Positions 1 through 13,433 of a stretch of DNA of 64,000 bases are shown piece by piece. Made by a program: the position numbers and the translations under genes. Below the pieces are notes generated by a model. The model did not search any database. It was not told the origin of the DNA and worked only from the letters and a program-made list of their open reading frames with translations. How positions within the stretch are numbered: the stretch's first letter is position 1; every line of letters begins with the position of its first letter. The stretch comes from Anseranas semipalmata (lineage: Eukaryota > Chordata > Aves > Anseriformes > Anseranatidae): contig VXAA01004011.1 of the NCBI GenBank assembly GCA_013399115.1, forward strand, positions 190,650-254,649, in the 5' to 3' direction.

Positions 1-210
1 GCTGGCCGGGTCGCGTCCCGCGGTGCCGCCCGGTGGCACGGCCGCGTCCTGGCCGAGCGGCTGCCGCTGTGCGGTGACCCAGCTCGGGGGCTCGGGGCTC
101 GGGGCTGGGCCGGTCGCTGCTCGCCCCCGAGCTCCCGCTGCGGGGTCCGGTGCGAGGCAGCAAGAAGCGCACCCCCCTTGCCCGCCTTCAGGCTCTCCGC
201 AGGGCACGCT
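1..210 (+). promoter_or_regulatory. CpG-rich patch, possible MEGF10 promoter or first non-coding exon
   Basis: The first 200 bases are strongly GC-rich and dense in CpG, with at least ten CpG in the first 60 bases. The following sequence drops sharply to AT-rich. CpG density this high in a bird intron or spacer usually marks a promoter island. It lies upstream of the first coding exon of MEGF10 on the same strand, so it may be the promoter or the non-coding first exon. I cannot place a transcription start or choose a donor site with confidence. The 87-codon open frame here (23-286) looks like a by-product of GC richness. The island may continue upstream of the window. Confidence 0.5.
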
Positions 211-2486
211 GATTTGCACGAAAGTTTTTTGTTTTTTTTTTTTAAAGGTCACCATCGTTTTCGTGGAAAGGTTTTGGCAGTCCTGAACAGAGACTGGAAC
301 TAGGGCATATACTGAGGGAGGGAGATGTTTGTGTATGTATGTAAATAAGCATGACCTGCACATGGAAATGCACATCTGCTTAATAGCTTGACTTCGTTCC
401 AGCATACGTCTTTCGGCACAGGCTGCCTAGAGAAATTCTCAGTTGTGTGGTATCCCGTACATATTTTCTTTTGGCTGCAGTCGTAGAAGTGTAAATATTT
501 CCTATTTTTTGTTTCAGCCAAGAAGCAGGCTCAAACTGGAAATGTAGGCACAAATAAATTAGGGAAAATAAAACACCCCAAAACAGCTGCTTTTCCTAGA
601 ACAAGCCGGGAATGCAGTTTTATTTGTAATTTATGAATTACTTAAGTGTTGCTGCCAATCTTTGAGTGTTTTCATGTAGTCAAAGCAGACGCGCAATCCA
701 GTGTCTCTAAATGAGCTCTGAAGTTTTTCTTGGGTACCAACTTTTGATTACACAGAAAGTTTAAAACCTCTATTTGGAATATGCCATCAGTACTGAAGGT
801 GTTTGATGGTATACATTCTTGTTTGTAACTGAGCTTTGGCAGCAGCAGATGAATGTAATGACTCTATTTAGGAAAAACGTTTTTATCCAGCAGCTCGGAA
901 GGAAAAAAAAGTCTGGTGAGTGACATTTGTTTCCCAGCAGATAAGCTACAGACCTATGTGGAACACTCTTAGATGCTTTGACTGACCGGCATGTCTGTTT
1001 TGAGACTGAAACTGAAAGCTGCCTTCAGGCTTCAGTTGCCTTGTCAACACCCCTAAATGGCATTTGTGCCCAATAACACAATAACGGGAGGAAAGCATAC
1101 ATAATTAGCTATGTGCGTTCTTCTTGAAGTGCAGGGGGGTGAGCAACTGTCTGAGCCAGAGACAGAATTTAGGAAAATAACAGACTGAGTGGGCAGATTA
1201 TCCCTATTGGTTGCTACTTTGTGGCAACCTGTAAATAAAATGGTATTAGAAAGCCTGTTTTTATTTTCCATCTCCAGTCAGAATTGCCAGCTAGGCAGGT
1301 GGGTTCTGGATTTTTTAGTAAGCCGGACAAACAATGTAATTTAGGCCCAAGTTCCTCCTTGTTTGTTGATATAACTCATGTGCCTGCACAGCTGCAGAAC
1401 ATTGGATCTTATCTAGTAAAATTTATTTCATTTTTCTTACAAAGGCAACTCCCATCACTGTGTGCCATTGTCGTACAATCAAATTTAAATGCAGGTCACT
1501 TCCACAAGAGGTAGATCACTTGCATCATGTTAATATTGATTGTCAATAATGCTGTGAAGACAGCAAGACTTTACATTTGACTTCTTTGGATGGTGCATTT
1601 GTTAATCTATAGTGTTACAGATTTATAGAAATCTCTGGTGGAAGCTGAGCAGTTCGCAGGACTGGTGGTGAATTTTCTGTGTGTTGCTCACTGGTTCAAA
1701 TCCATATCTTGCAAAAAAAAAAAAAATCACAACTGGTGGCTGCTCAGTGGCCTATGTGAAGTGAGTTGGTTGTGTCTATTTAATTTTCCTGGAAATCACC
1801 TATCGGACTTGCACTGTTCTCCAGGGACAGGGGCAGCACCAGTAGACAGAAGCCGTGCTGCCTTTGCCTCAGCGAGGTGATGTTTTACCCCTTTGTATAC
1901 ATACCATAAGCTCTGCCGTTCAGCTGCTGTAGCTGAAATACGCATAACTAGTGCCTGTGCTTCAGATGCGACTGGAAGCGCGGGGTTGTGTCCTCAGGTG
2001 GTGGGCGCCCAGGGAGGGCGGAGGTGGAGGAGGAAGGAGCGCAGGGGTCACGGTGTTGGCCTAGTGAGTGGTCCATCGGTGGCTTTCATAACCACGTTTT
2101 CTGCAAAAGGATGTGATCTGCTGTGTGGGGGCATGCACCTATGGAAGCAAAGGCACTTTAACAAAAGCGGTTAGCTCAGCTATGCAAAGAGCACAGGAAC
2201 CACGCATTAACATACTTAAGTTTGATTAACATCTAACAGAGTTTGGAGTGGGCTTTTGACTGCAGCTGGTAAGTGTCCCTTGAATTTATATTCAGATTAC
2301 TTGGCAGGAGTCTTGCACCATCTTTTTGTTGTCTAGGCATTTTCATTTCTTCTCATTAGGGAAAGCAAGTGGCTTTTGAGGAAGGAAAAAAATAGATTCT
2401 CCTCCCATGTGCCACAATTTTAGTCAAAATTAGGGTCAGTTGATTCTTCCATGGAGAATGCTGTAACATGGATGTGATCCAGTGTG

Positions 2487-2506
2487 TTTTTTTTTTTTTT
2501 TTTTTT
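2487..2506 (+). repeat. Poly-T tract
   Basis: Twenty consecutive T in non-coding sequence. Confidence 0.9.
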
Positions 2507-5500
2507 AATGGAATACAGTGTATAGCAATAAAAATCCACATTGAACCTTTCCTTAGGTGTAGGGTGGAATGGAGTAGTGGAATTATGGTCAAGGTTCCTA
2601 CACCCGTATTCCTGTTAAGCAGTGCCTTGCTTGATGAATGATGCCAGTGGCACCAGATTTCGCTATATAGTAGTTATGTTACTGACTCACTGTCAGCAAT
2701 AGAATTTGATCCCAATTTTTAATATTAAGAGATTGGTTTCTCGGTAATTGGTAATCATATTCCCCTTCAAAGATTTGTAACATGCACTAGAATCAGTATA
2801 TCATGAACTTAGATATAGCTGCATTATTTTTTCATCTATGACAAGAATCTGTATCTGGATATTCCAAATGTTTTTCTTATGAAAAGAGTAATGTATGATC
2901 TACAGCCATCTATCAGAAAAGGAGGAGGAGTATTCTGGGCAAGGATTGGCTTTACTAGAATAGCTTTATTGATTGTGTCAGCATTCTTGTTAATTAACCC
3001 ATTCAAACTGTCTGGTCTTTAATTGATGTTTTGCTTGTGTAAGGATTTGTGGTTCATTCCTTTGGATGTACACATTAGGTTTATATTAAAATGTAGACAG
3101 CCAGCTCTTAATGTTTTATCTGTGCTTTGTATCTGATTGTCGGAGAAATTAGTCCATAGTCAGCAATGAGGTACTAATTCTGAGCCCCTTCAGTGTGCAA
3201 GATAATGAAAGAATATAGATTGGGAGTCAAAAAGTGTAAGTTTAACTTTGACATTGACTTGCTGTGTGACCTCAGAAACGATGTTGAATCTTTTTTTCTG
3301 TGGCTGTAAAAGAACATTGCTTCTAAGGCTACCAACTTATTTTTGCTGAAGATACAGAGATGCAAGTTAACATTTGCAAAGTTATTTGAATATAAAGACT
3401 TAGTATAAAAGTATCTTGTATTTAAAGTAGAAATACTAGCACTGCTAACAGCTGTAGGTTGTAGGGTTCCAGTAACAGGAGCAGAAACAGCACAAAAACA
3501 ATAGCAAAAATGATCTTGCCTTTTATAGTCTAAAATCTAAGACAAAAGACAATAGAAAAGAAAGAAGGACAATGAAATAATGAAAACAGCTGTCAAGTCA
3601 CAGTCATATTATTATTCAGAAAAATCATGAAAAATGAAAATGTTTAAAGGGATTAATGCTAGTTTTCTCAGGTACTAACAGTTCCTTCTAAGTGGGGGTC
3701 TTCAAACTGAAGACAGCACAAAACCACTTCCCTGCAAAACTAGTATATTACCAATGAGGGCCGGTACCATAGGCTTTCCAAACAAGGAGTCGACATCTTG
3801 TTGTTAGGTATGAGAAATGATGGGTATGGGAAGAGGCCAAGAAAGGCATGAGTTTTGAAAACAGGAAGCAATTGAGGAAGTGTTTTAGTGAAATAGCCAA
3901 CATGTTGTCACATAGAAATAGGGAGATATTCTTTGGAGGAGTCCTCTGAAGGTATATGAAAAAGTATCGATCAAATTTGTGATCCACCAAAAAGAAGCTG
4001 CAATGGTCATATGTGTGTCAGACTATATGAGAGTTTTGTGTGTGGATAGAAAGCTGTAATTTGGACATTTGCAGGAAACATCCAGAAAATTTAAATTCAG
4101 AACATAGGAGTATTTAGAGAGGGAGCTATGTCAAAGATGATTCACCACATACTGGCCCGAATGACTGAAAGGATGATGGCCCACAGGTATGGAGAAGGTT
4201 TTCAGATGAGAGGAGAACACTCCAGCTTTAGCTGTGGAGAATTTCAAGTGGTGTCCCATGGGGCAGTAAGTAAAATAGCTTGAGGCTCTGTGTTGGCTGA
4301 GAGGAGTCATGACCTTATGGGGACACAGAAGGTGGAGCTGCCAGCCTGGTCTAGAGAAGACCAGCAGGGCTTTGTGGTGTGGGTGAAGGTGTCCAGGCAT
4401 GAGGGTGGGGGATCCTGACCTGTCCTGGTTGTGTCTTTCAGGGGCAGCGCTGGTCTGGGAGGGATTGCTTGAAACAGCGACAGAGGATGTTGAGAACAGG
4501 GAGGGGTGGTCAAGGCACCTAAAGACAGAAGCATGAACAAGAGAGCGATAATGTGTGTTTAGGGTGACTGACACATCTATGGGCAGTAGTAGGATGGAAT
4601 ACGAAGCCTGGGTTTAGCAGTAGTTATGTTGCTTTAAAGGACTGCAGAGGAAAAAAATGAACTGGGCAGGAAACAAATAAGCAAGCTGGTAGTTTGTGGT
4701 TCCATGCATACTCCCACCTTTTGGAAACAAGCCATTGCTTTTTAAAGTTTTGCGTACATTGCAAGCATTATACTGTAAGTTCTTGCTGCGCTACGCTTAT
4801 TTCCTCTAGGGGTAGATCCCTCCCGTAAGCCCTCTTCAAATTGAGTTGTACTATATTCCATAAGTAACTGTAAGAGACAAATATGTGCAGCACAAAATGC
4901 TTCAAAGAGACAGTTAAGACAGGAGGATGTAGTTCTTAACATATTTTGGTCTTAGCCCTGTGAGAAGATTTTGTATTAATGAAAACAAAGACATCTGTTT
5001 AAAGTCTCAATGAGTTCAGCATGTTCACAACATCTTTTGAAGTTTCTCTTACACTGAAATCTTGTTTATCAACTTTTCAGGACATGTTTTATAAGACAGT
5101 CTCATCACGTGCTTGGTGAATTTAAAGGATTTACATGCCAAGTAATAATATCGTCACCTGCTAAGTTACTCATATTTATCTTGTAGAAATATTTTGATAT
5201 AAATTTTATCTTGCAGACATTTTTCTAAGGTACAGGAGAAAAATATTCAAGGTGGAGATAACGTTGACTTGAAGTTTTCCCTGTCTCCAGCTGTTATTTG
5301 GAACAAAACACTCATTGATCAAAAGGGCTTAGGTAAAGTCGTGATGAGATCCTTAGCCGTAGTCTGCAGCGTGTCCACTGGCTGTGCTCAGTGTGCGGGT
5401 GCGGGAGCTGTCTGAGAGCTCCCCAGCTCCGGCCCAGCCCGTGTGCTGGGGCTTCACGTAAGCAGCCAGCGTGTGCTCGAGGAAGCCATATGCTGCAGTC

Positions 5501-6243
5501 TCGTTGTGACATGCAGTTGAGATGTGGTCATAATTCATATCTAAAGATCGGGACTGCAGGGTGCATCTGCCTTGTATTATAGACAGAGCCAGGAACAATG
5601 AGGTTGTTAGCTGGAACAAAGGGGAGGAATTTGCAGCTGTGATGCTGTGCTTGTCTTCTCCTAAACTGGATTTTAGGGGGTTGCCACTACTGTGGTGGTA
5701 TCCTTATGACCTCATATACTGCAAAGGTGAACTGAATCAAACTATTTTCTGTTTTCACTAGTGTTGGCTTCATTCAGACCTTTTGTACCATGTCTGTCTG
5801 TTTTTTATTAACCACTTGAGTTTGATTTTGATTCATGCATAATGATTTAGGTGATGGCTATTTCATATTACTTGCCCTTTTCTTTGTGTAGAGAAATTTT
5901 AGAATCGGTTGATTTGGATGACAGCTTTTGAATCCTTATTTTTAAAGTTTCAGAACTGCTAAACTGATTAACTGCAGGAGCAAAAGAGTCTTCATCACAG
6001 GGCTCTGCCAAAAAGAGCCCCCAAAGTGAACGTTTTGTGTGAAAGCATGCCTTGCAGTTTAAGCCTGGAGTGACAATAATTGTAACACAACACTGTTCAT
6101 GTGACAGCTAGACAAAGAAGCCATTATGCACGGCTGGCCGGCATCAGATCCTCCCAAAGCCAATAGTCAAACTAAGCTTGGTAGCCCCGAGAATGTGAAT
6201 ATACTAGAAGCAGTTGCATGTTAAAAAAAAAAAAAGAAAAAAA

Positions 6244-6280
6244 CATGTATGTGTCTGTGTGTACGTGTGTGTGCGTGTGC
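6244..6280 (+). repeat. (GT)n-rich microsatellite
   Basis: An interrupted GT repeat that follows an A-rich run. Confidence 0.8.
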
Positions 6281-8226
6281 CAAGGTCTGGTTAGGCTGTA
6301 CTACAAAATGACATAACTCGTTTGTGTATTTTTTTTGAAAGTTGCTGTCAGGAATCATCAAAAAAATATGTAATGTAGAACTGAGAACAGACGTGGTGGA
6401 AATCAGAAAGAGTATGTCAAGAGATCAAACAGATCTTTCAGTTTCTTTTGCCGTGTGCTACAAGGTTGCTTCCTACAGTGCGCTTTTGAGCATGCATAAT
6501 TGAGTTATAGTTTCCTCTAAAGTGTTTACAAAATTTTGGACCACACTGGTCTGTCAACACATACATGTTATGATTAGAACTTATGCACAAATAATGCTCA
6601 TGTGTTTTTGTGGGAAGCATTTGTCTGGTGACTTCAGATCCTTCTTGAAAGGGTTCGAGACAAGAATCAGAACAGTTGATACATGAAGAAATGTCCATGA
6701 CAACTTGTGAACTGCAGCAATCTTGGCCCCAGAGGCAGCATACTTGCGTCAGCCATTGTAAATCTACTTAAAATATAGGATACAGCAGCTGGAGTGGAAA
6801 GCTCTTCAATTAGAAATGTATTTGTATAAAACCAACTGTTTTGCCTTTGCAGCCCTGAGGGCTGGATTGTCTTCTCCAGTGCACAGGCAGTTGCAACCAA
6901 TGCTGACTAGAGTTGCTGGGGATCACGCCCGGCAGAGGTGCTTTGGCCTCATTCCCTACCTACTGCCAAGCGTTACCTTTTAGTTTGAATTCTGACTGAG
7001 GACTCTATTCAACTAGTCTTCAATACTTGCTCCTAAGCCCTCAGCTTAAGGGAAACGTGATTTACAGAGTGGTCTTTGCCTGTTTGTTGGTATATTAGTA
7101 GTAGTATAAAAACAAAGCACTATGAGTTCAATATCTTTAATTTCCTGAAAGGTTCGAATGTGTGTTTTTCATATGTGATTATTATAATGTTTGAATACAG
7201 AAATTCAGAATACAAAATAATTCTGTATTCTGCAGTTGTGTTTTGTTTATACTGACACATCATTCCTATTTTGTTTGCACTTTCCTAGTGAATATTTTAC
7301 ATTAGAAAAGCTTTTGAAGTGCTAAGAGAAACAGAAACCATTTTTTTTGCAACTGGTAACAGAGTTGTATTAAATAATTCATCTTATTTATTCAGTCCTC
7401 TGTCATAAGGCTTTTCAGTGGAGGGTTTTTTGTCTATATTTTTGGGAGAGGCTATCACCAAAATTACTTATGCTTGTATTCAGAGTTTTGTTTCAGCAGA
7501 ATTAAGGTGGAGAGGGTTAGGCTGTATTTTGTGTTTGGGGTACAAATGATAAATCAAAAAAACATGGTATATTGTTAGCTGTATTTTAATGAATAAGTGC
7601 CTGGAGAGCTGATGATTTCTGCCCTGCTCCATCCAGCATATGCTGACGGCTGCCCCCAGCAGCCAGCCCTTCGCCATGCTCACCTTGCACACTCCAGAAA
7701 CATGACTGTCAGGAGTTCTTGTGGGCTGTGTGTGGTCTCGGCACTTTTACCCACAGATTATTTTTTATGCCAAGTTGCTTGTTGTTGAGGGTCAAAAGTG
7801 GAGAGCTTAATGATTTTGTCTGAATTTTGGATGTCAGTAAAAATCCCACCTAATTTTGACTAGACACTTGGACATTTTTTGGTGGTTGTTGCTTCTTTCT
7901 TTAACCTTTAGTATGTGTGAAGGACACTGCAGAATCTCACTGCTCCTGGGAAAATACCAGGAGGTATTAGTTTCGGGGAGCGAGGTGGGTGTGGTTAGAC
8001 TCCTGACCAGCTTCTTCCTCCAATATTTACATTTTGTGTTTTAGTAAATTTTTTTAATAGAAAAAAAAGATAGTGAGGATACAGCCCAGCTGGTGTCCCA
8101 GAGAGCTGATCTAAGAAATTCATCCCATTGATAAAGAAACCTTCTTGTCTGAGTGATCTGTGAGTGAGTCAGGTGAATAAATGCCTCCCAAGGGTAAAGC
8201 AGGGCTGAACAAGCTGTTTTTTTTTT

Positions 8227-8256
8227 TGTTGTTTGTTTGTTTGTTTGTTTGTTTTT
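8227..8256 (+). repeat. (GTTT)n microsatellite
   Basis: About six GTTT units flanked by T-runs. Confidence 0.9.
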
Positions 8257-9060
8257 TCTAACAGTACTCAAGAAAAGGATTGGTACTTCCCCATTTTTTT
8301 TTTTTTTAAACTCTGTTAGGGGGATGCCAGCCTGCATAGGAGCTGGGCTTTCTTTTTCTCCTGCAAGTGCTGTGGAAATGAAGCTTGTGATCTCTGTATG
8401 TGCTGCCACTAAAGGATGTTTGTAGGCCACAGCACAGGCTTTTTACTGCAGTGGATTTTAATTATCCATATAATTACTTTTTTTTTTTTTTTTTGTGCAT
8501 AAGAATCTCTTCAATTATAATGTGACTGCTAATGTCTTAAAAGTGCACATCATATGAAACAGGAAATAGTCCTTTTTCTAAAGACAGCAAAGCAAGCAGC
8601 CTCTTCAAATCTGAAATCTGTTTTCTCATGTGGCCTTTACTCTCAGTGAGAGGAAATTGTTTCCAAATACTAACATTTGGATTTGTACAAATGAACTCAT
8701 GTCCCAAGTATGTTTTTCTGTTAGGATCACATCTGCCTGCACCGTGTTTGTTTCTGAGACCACAAAAGACAAGGACATTTGAGTATGTATTTTAAAAGTT
8801 ATGGGCAGAGCATAATGCGGAGATGGTGCTGTATGATTCTTGCCTATTACATACAGCTTCGTGTAGGTGTCACTGTCTCTCACGATGTAAGCTCCCATGG
8901 TCCTGCCTGATGCTGTCAGGTTCTTCCACCCTTTTGGTATTTTCTGATGCACTGGAAGTATACAAATTACTGTGCTTGGTGACTATAATCATTATTTTAT
9001 TATATGTATTTGTCCTTAATATAAACTAATTTATATAATATATAAATAAACCTAAGTTTT

Positions 9061-9199
9061 AGTACATCAAGGTTTTCTCTTAGATATATATGTGTGTTTT
9101 TATTTCATTGTGGTTTACAACAAGAATACCAATGGGAAAAATAAAGAAATGAAAAAGCAGACAAGAGGGCATTATGAGTTTCTTTGAAGATGACCAAAT
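9061..9199 (+). repeat. Diverged direct repeat, copy A (partner at 11367-11509)
   Basis: This stretch matches 11367-11509 in the same orientation. Shared blocks include GTTTTCTCTTAG, GAATACCAATGGGAAA and AAAGAAATGAAAAAGCAG, in the same order and spacing with small indels. It does not look like CR1. It may be a local duplication or two copies of an unrecognised dispersed element. Confidence 0.75.
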
Positions 9200-9339
9200 A
9201 ATACAGATGATATTATTATAATTATTATTATAATGTACTTGGTTATCATCATAGCAGATTCCGGTTAACCGCATGATTGTTTTGTGTGCCAATTAAAAAA
9301 ATAATTTCTTCTCCTGCTCCAACGAAGCCCTCAGCACCC

Positions 9340-9870
9340 GTGGCCAGACTGGTGCTGCCGCTGCTTTGTGACTGGGGTCACCTTCCTAGCATGGCCTGAA
9401 GGAAAGAAAAAATACCGAAGACTCTGCAGTTTCTCAAAGTCATGTTTACGAGCAGAAGAACTGGAAGCCAAAACCCACCCCCACCAAGGCTTGCTCAGCC
9501 AGTACAAACTTCTCCGCAGAGCTGGGCGCGGATGGCCCATGTGGGTGCTGTACCTATCAGCGACCCCCGGCCTGCGGGGCCTTGTTGCAAACCACAGCCC
9601 TGCTCTGGGCTAGGCATCAATGGCAGCCCTCCCTGATTGCCTCCGAGAAAAATCGATTCAGTCCCCTGTGCACCCCACTCCCTGCCGCCGTGGGCCGCAC
9701 AGGGGCCGTCTGGGTGCTGCTTCCCGGCGTCGAGGGCTCCCTAGGCCCCATGCCTTACGGCTGCGCCTGCCATGCCATTGCGTTTCGGCGCTGCCCAGGC
9801 CCGCGCCACATGCGGGTGGGTGACCCGAGCAAACCCTGCAGGAGGACAGAAGCCCCGTTGTGTGCTTGTG
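9340..9870. promoter_or_regulatory. GC- and CpG-rich patch inside the presumed first intron
   Basis: The stretch stands out from AT-rich flanks by GC content, and 9520-9830 holds roughly twenty CpG dinucleotides. Several short open frames on both strands reflect the lack of AT-rich stops rather than coding. It could be an alternative promoter or first exon of MEGF10, an unrelated transcript start, or an isolated GC-rich block. I cannot tell which from sequence alone. Confidence 0.35.
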
Positions 9871-11051
9871 GAGCAGTTGCTTAGAAGCTGGAGTACAGCT
9901 GTGGCCAGGCTTGTTTGGAAGTGAAGAGTAACTCGATCTTTTAAGCTTTTTTTTTTTTTTTTTCCCCAGACTGATATTGTAAATAACAACTGTTTCTGAA
10001 GGGTATCTGCCAGTGAGATTGAAGAGCGTACTTTAAACTGAGGAGTAGATGTCAAGAAGATTTATGCTACCTGCAAATATATGTATTTTAAATTGTATCT
10101 ATTTTCATTTCTTCTAAAATAAAGAGGCTGAGGGTCTGATGTTTCCATTTGCATTGAGTAAACCGGGCATAGCTCAAGTAAAGTCAGTGGAGTTAGGGGG
10201 TAGCTGAGGTAAGGCGCGTGAACTCAGCACCCTCCCACTTTACACAAGTAATGTGTGTTGTTGGGTGTGCGAGAGTCCAGAGATCCCAATATTGCCTCCG
10301 CAGCCAGAACAACTGGTCTCTTTTAACAGATTATTAATTTTTCTTTAGAGAAAAGCTCCATTTCCAACTCTGTGATGGGCTCTGCTGAGAACACATAGCA
10401 TCATTAGTGCCCCATGTGCTTTAAAGTCACTTTGGATGCAGAGCTAGGCATTGTAAGCATTGCTCTGCAGGTATACAATGGGGCTTCACCACTTTAACAC
10501 AGAAGATGGCACTGAATAGAAGCGAATTTCAGTAGTTCTGGGCAAGCTACCTAAACCATGAACTCAAAAAAGAATACATTTTTAATTATTGAGTAAGCAC
10601 GTTGGGTGAGTAGCTGTTGCAAACCAAAACAAAAGCACAGCAAAGGACATAACTCCTCACTTTAAGTATCCCTGCTGCTGTCAGTGGATTCTTCTGTCTC
10701 CGTAACCCATTTCAGAGAGCCAGGAGACTTGGTCACATCTCTGAAACAATACTGTTCTTCTGCAACTTTAATGCACTTTCAAGATGTTCTCAATTCTTTC
10801 TTGCTCAATGCTAGTTCATGCCAATTTGCATTATGTATGAATAACAACAGCCAGGAGTTGTGAAGTAAACTTCAAAGGATGCAGTGATATGCATAAATGT
10901 CCAAATCTGGGGTCCTTTTCTGCACCACTAAAATATAGAAAAAAAATATATTTTTTTGTCATTTAAAACTGTCAAGCTTTCTGTGCACACCCCACCCTTT
11001 TACAAGTTGAATTCTATGTTGACAGTGAATCAACTTCAGAAAATAGATTTT

Positions 11052-11077
11052 TGTTTGGTTTGGTTTGGTTTGGTTTG
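11052..11077 (+). repeat. (TTTGG)n microsatellite
   Basis: About five tandem copies of TTTGG in an AT-rich non-coding stretch. Confidence 0.85.
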
Positions 11078-11366
11078 CTAAAGTAGTATTGGGATGCAGA
11101 GAGGAAATGTTTTTCTCCTGGCAATGAGAGATGTAAAAAATTCTTAGCTTTCTGCTTCTAGTTATTTGGTAGGAAGTTTTTTGGAATGAAGTAAAAATCC
11201 GCTGCAGTCACTCCAAAAATGTTTAGTGGAATTCAGAAACATCTCTGGGGGCTGCATCCTAGGATATACTTGAAGCTTCCTCTTCCTCTCCTGTGGGAGT
11301 CTCTTACTACACTTCCAAAAATTACCCTGCTTTGTGTTGTATTGCCTATTTCCAGGGAAATACTAA

Positions 11367-11509
11367 AGTACATGGAGGTTTTCTCTTAGGCATGTATGTG
11401 TGTTTTTCTTCATTGCAATTTACAACATGAATACCAATGGGAAACAAAAAGAAATGAAAAAGCAGAGAGATAAGAGGGCGCTATTGGCCTCTTCTGAGAC
11501 GACCCAAAT
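11367..11509 (+). repeat. Diverged direct repeat, copy B (partner at 9061-9199)
   Basis: This is the second copy of the stretch at 9061-9199, about 2.3 kb downstream and in the same orientation. It carries the same ordered blocks with substitutions and short insertions. Confidence 0.75.
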
Positions 11510-13303
11510 CTGTTAAAAAATTCTCTCAGTCATGATTCTGTGTGCAGTGATTCCTTTGTGAATGTCTAAGACACCCCCAAATCTGTCTTTCATGATTCTA
11601 ATAATGATGGTACAGCCATGGTAAGCACAACATGGCAAAATAGTGTACTCGAGGTACTGAGTCCTAAAGATAGCCTGAAAACCTAAATTGACCTAAATTC
11701 TGTTTTCCACTGTGCTGTTGATTTCTTTTATGAAATTAAATAAAACATCTAGACAGGAGGCTAAATCCTGTCTAAATGCTTTACATATACAATGTGGTTC
11801 TTGGTAGCAGCTTTAAGAACAAAAAGCCTTACAGTGTTGGAAAGAATGTCGTAGAACTTGGAGGGAGTTATGCTGATAAAAATACAATATGCAAGGTTAT
11901 TTCATGACATATACCTAAAAGTAAGCGTGCTTAAGTGAGTGAAGCCTATCTTTTGCTAAATTAAAGAGGTTAAGGGAAATTGTGTATTTGCAAAAGGCAC
12001 ATAAGAGGAAGGACACCCCCAAGGTAGGGAGCCAAGCAGGAATTTGCTGGGACTTTTAGTCTGGTGCAGCCTTGGACTCCTGAGAGCACAACAAAGACCT
12101 TCAGATAGTAGCAGAGAGCATCTGCCCTGGCTCATCTCAGCTGGTGGGGAAGACTTTCCAAAAAATGGTCACTTAACTGTCATGGGGGGAGTGAATTGGA
12201 GTGTCCCAATCTGCCCTCCAGAGAGAAGAAAGATTTATTCATGGATTAGTTCATGAGGCAGCTGATAGATTGAGTTGGACGAAGTGCCTGTCTTTTGCCC
12301 CAGCCCGTGGTAGACAGCTTTGCCTTGGCGTTGAACACAAGGACATCCTTCTGCCTTTCAGGAGCGGATGCAATGGATATTGGTAGAGTTTTTGTTGCTT
12401 TTCTATGCATTCCTACCTTTCTTCTTACTCACTAGAGCAGTGCAGAAAATCAGTAAGGAAGGTCAAATAATCCCTTGCTCCTTACTGGATGAAATGGATG
12501 AAAAGAAGTAATTTTAAGCAATACAGCAGCTGGCCTGTCCATCTTCCTTGCTAACAATAGCAACATACATTTCTGTGCATTTAGTAAAAAGCCTGTGTGA
12601 AATTAGAAAAGAGCAGTTAGTCGAGGGAGAAAGCCTGAGTAAGCTCAGAGTCATTTTGCTATGTCAGGACTGGTAGATGTAAAGCGCTTGGATTTTAGAG
12701 CCAAAAGAAGATCAGCTGGTAGTAAAAACAGTGTAATAGTGGTCATGGGCCAGCCTGGGTGTGCAGTTTTCACCAGGTGTCCTTACCGTGAATCTGAGTC
12801 TTCAGTCATCAGAAGCCAGCTGTCAGCCTCATCCAGCGTACAGCCAGGAGAGATGTGCTTTCTCCAGGATGGCTCCTCTGATCGCTCCCTCTTACAAGGG
12901 CTTTGGTTTCCCCTACTTGTGTAACTGCAGTTGGGTTTGACACCCCTGAACGAAGCGCCCAGTTAATCTGCCTGGTGCATCCCTGCTGCAGCCAGCGAGG
13001 TGGCCCGTCAAATACTGGCAGCTTTGAGCTGATGGGCTGCTCTGGATCTCAGAGGGAACAAGCAGTTTCATGACTTAGTTCAGGTTTCATCCCAAATTTC
13101 CACACCGATCAGAGGAGAGTGTCCATGTCATTTTTGTTCTTCCCAGAAGCTCTCCGACTGTGACCGACTGTCCAAGCCTTCTGCAAATTCTGCACAGTTT
13201 TTCAGAGTCCTCTCAGCTGGTTGCTCGTCTGTTAGCAAACTAAAGCAGCAGATGTACTACTCAATGTGAAATTTTGTCCTGGCTCGTTCTATGGATTGCT
13301 TAT

Positions 13304-13327
13304 ATCTCTCATAAATTAATGAGAGAT
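13304..13327. repeat. Short inverted repeat, 9 bp arms
   Basis: ATCTCTCAT and ATGAGAGAT form perfect arms around a six-base AT loop. No function is evident. Confidence 0.6.
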
Positions 13328-13417
13328 GACACATTCACACATTCAAATGATCATTTCATTTCCTTCTGAACATAGTAAATGCTTTAAATTTCCATTAAAA
13401 AAAAAAGCACAATTCAC

Positions 13418-13433
13418 TTTTTTTTTTTTTTTT
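13418..13433 (+). repeat. Poly-T tract
   Basis: A homopolymer of about 16 T in non-coding sequence, shortly after an A-run. Confidence 0.85.

Larger units (their letters stand above)
211..9060. other. Non-coding AT-rich region, probable 5' UTR intron (first part)
   Basis: No open frame here resembles a known protein and there are no convincing coding exons. I see only simple repeats: a T20 tract (2487-2506), a GT-rich tract (6244-6280), a (GTTT)n tract (8227-8256) and T-rich runs. A mildly GC-rich stretch at 5350-5520 carries short open frames on both strands that I regard as chance. Confidence 0.5.

Noticed and set aside
4131..4574. 147-codon open frame on the minus strand
   Set aside because: It has no recognisable domain, an overlapping frame of similar quality and no splice or promoter context. 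Best explained as chance.
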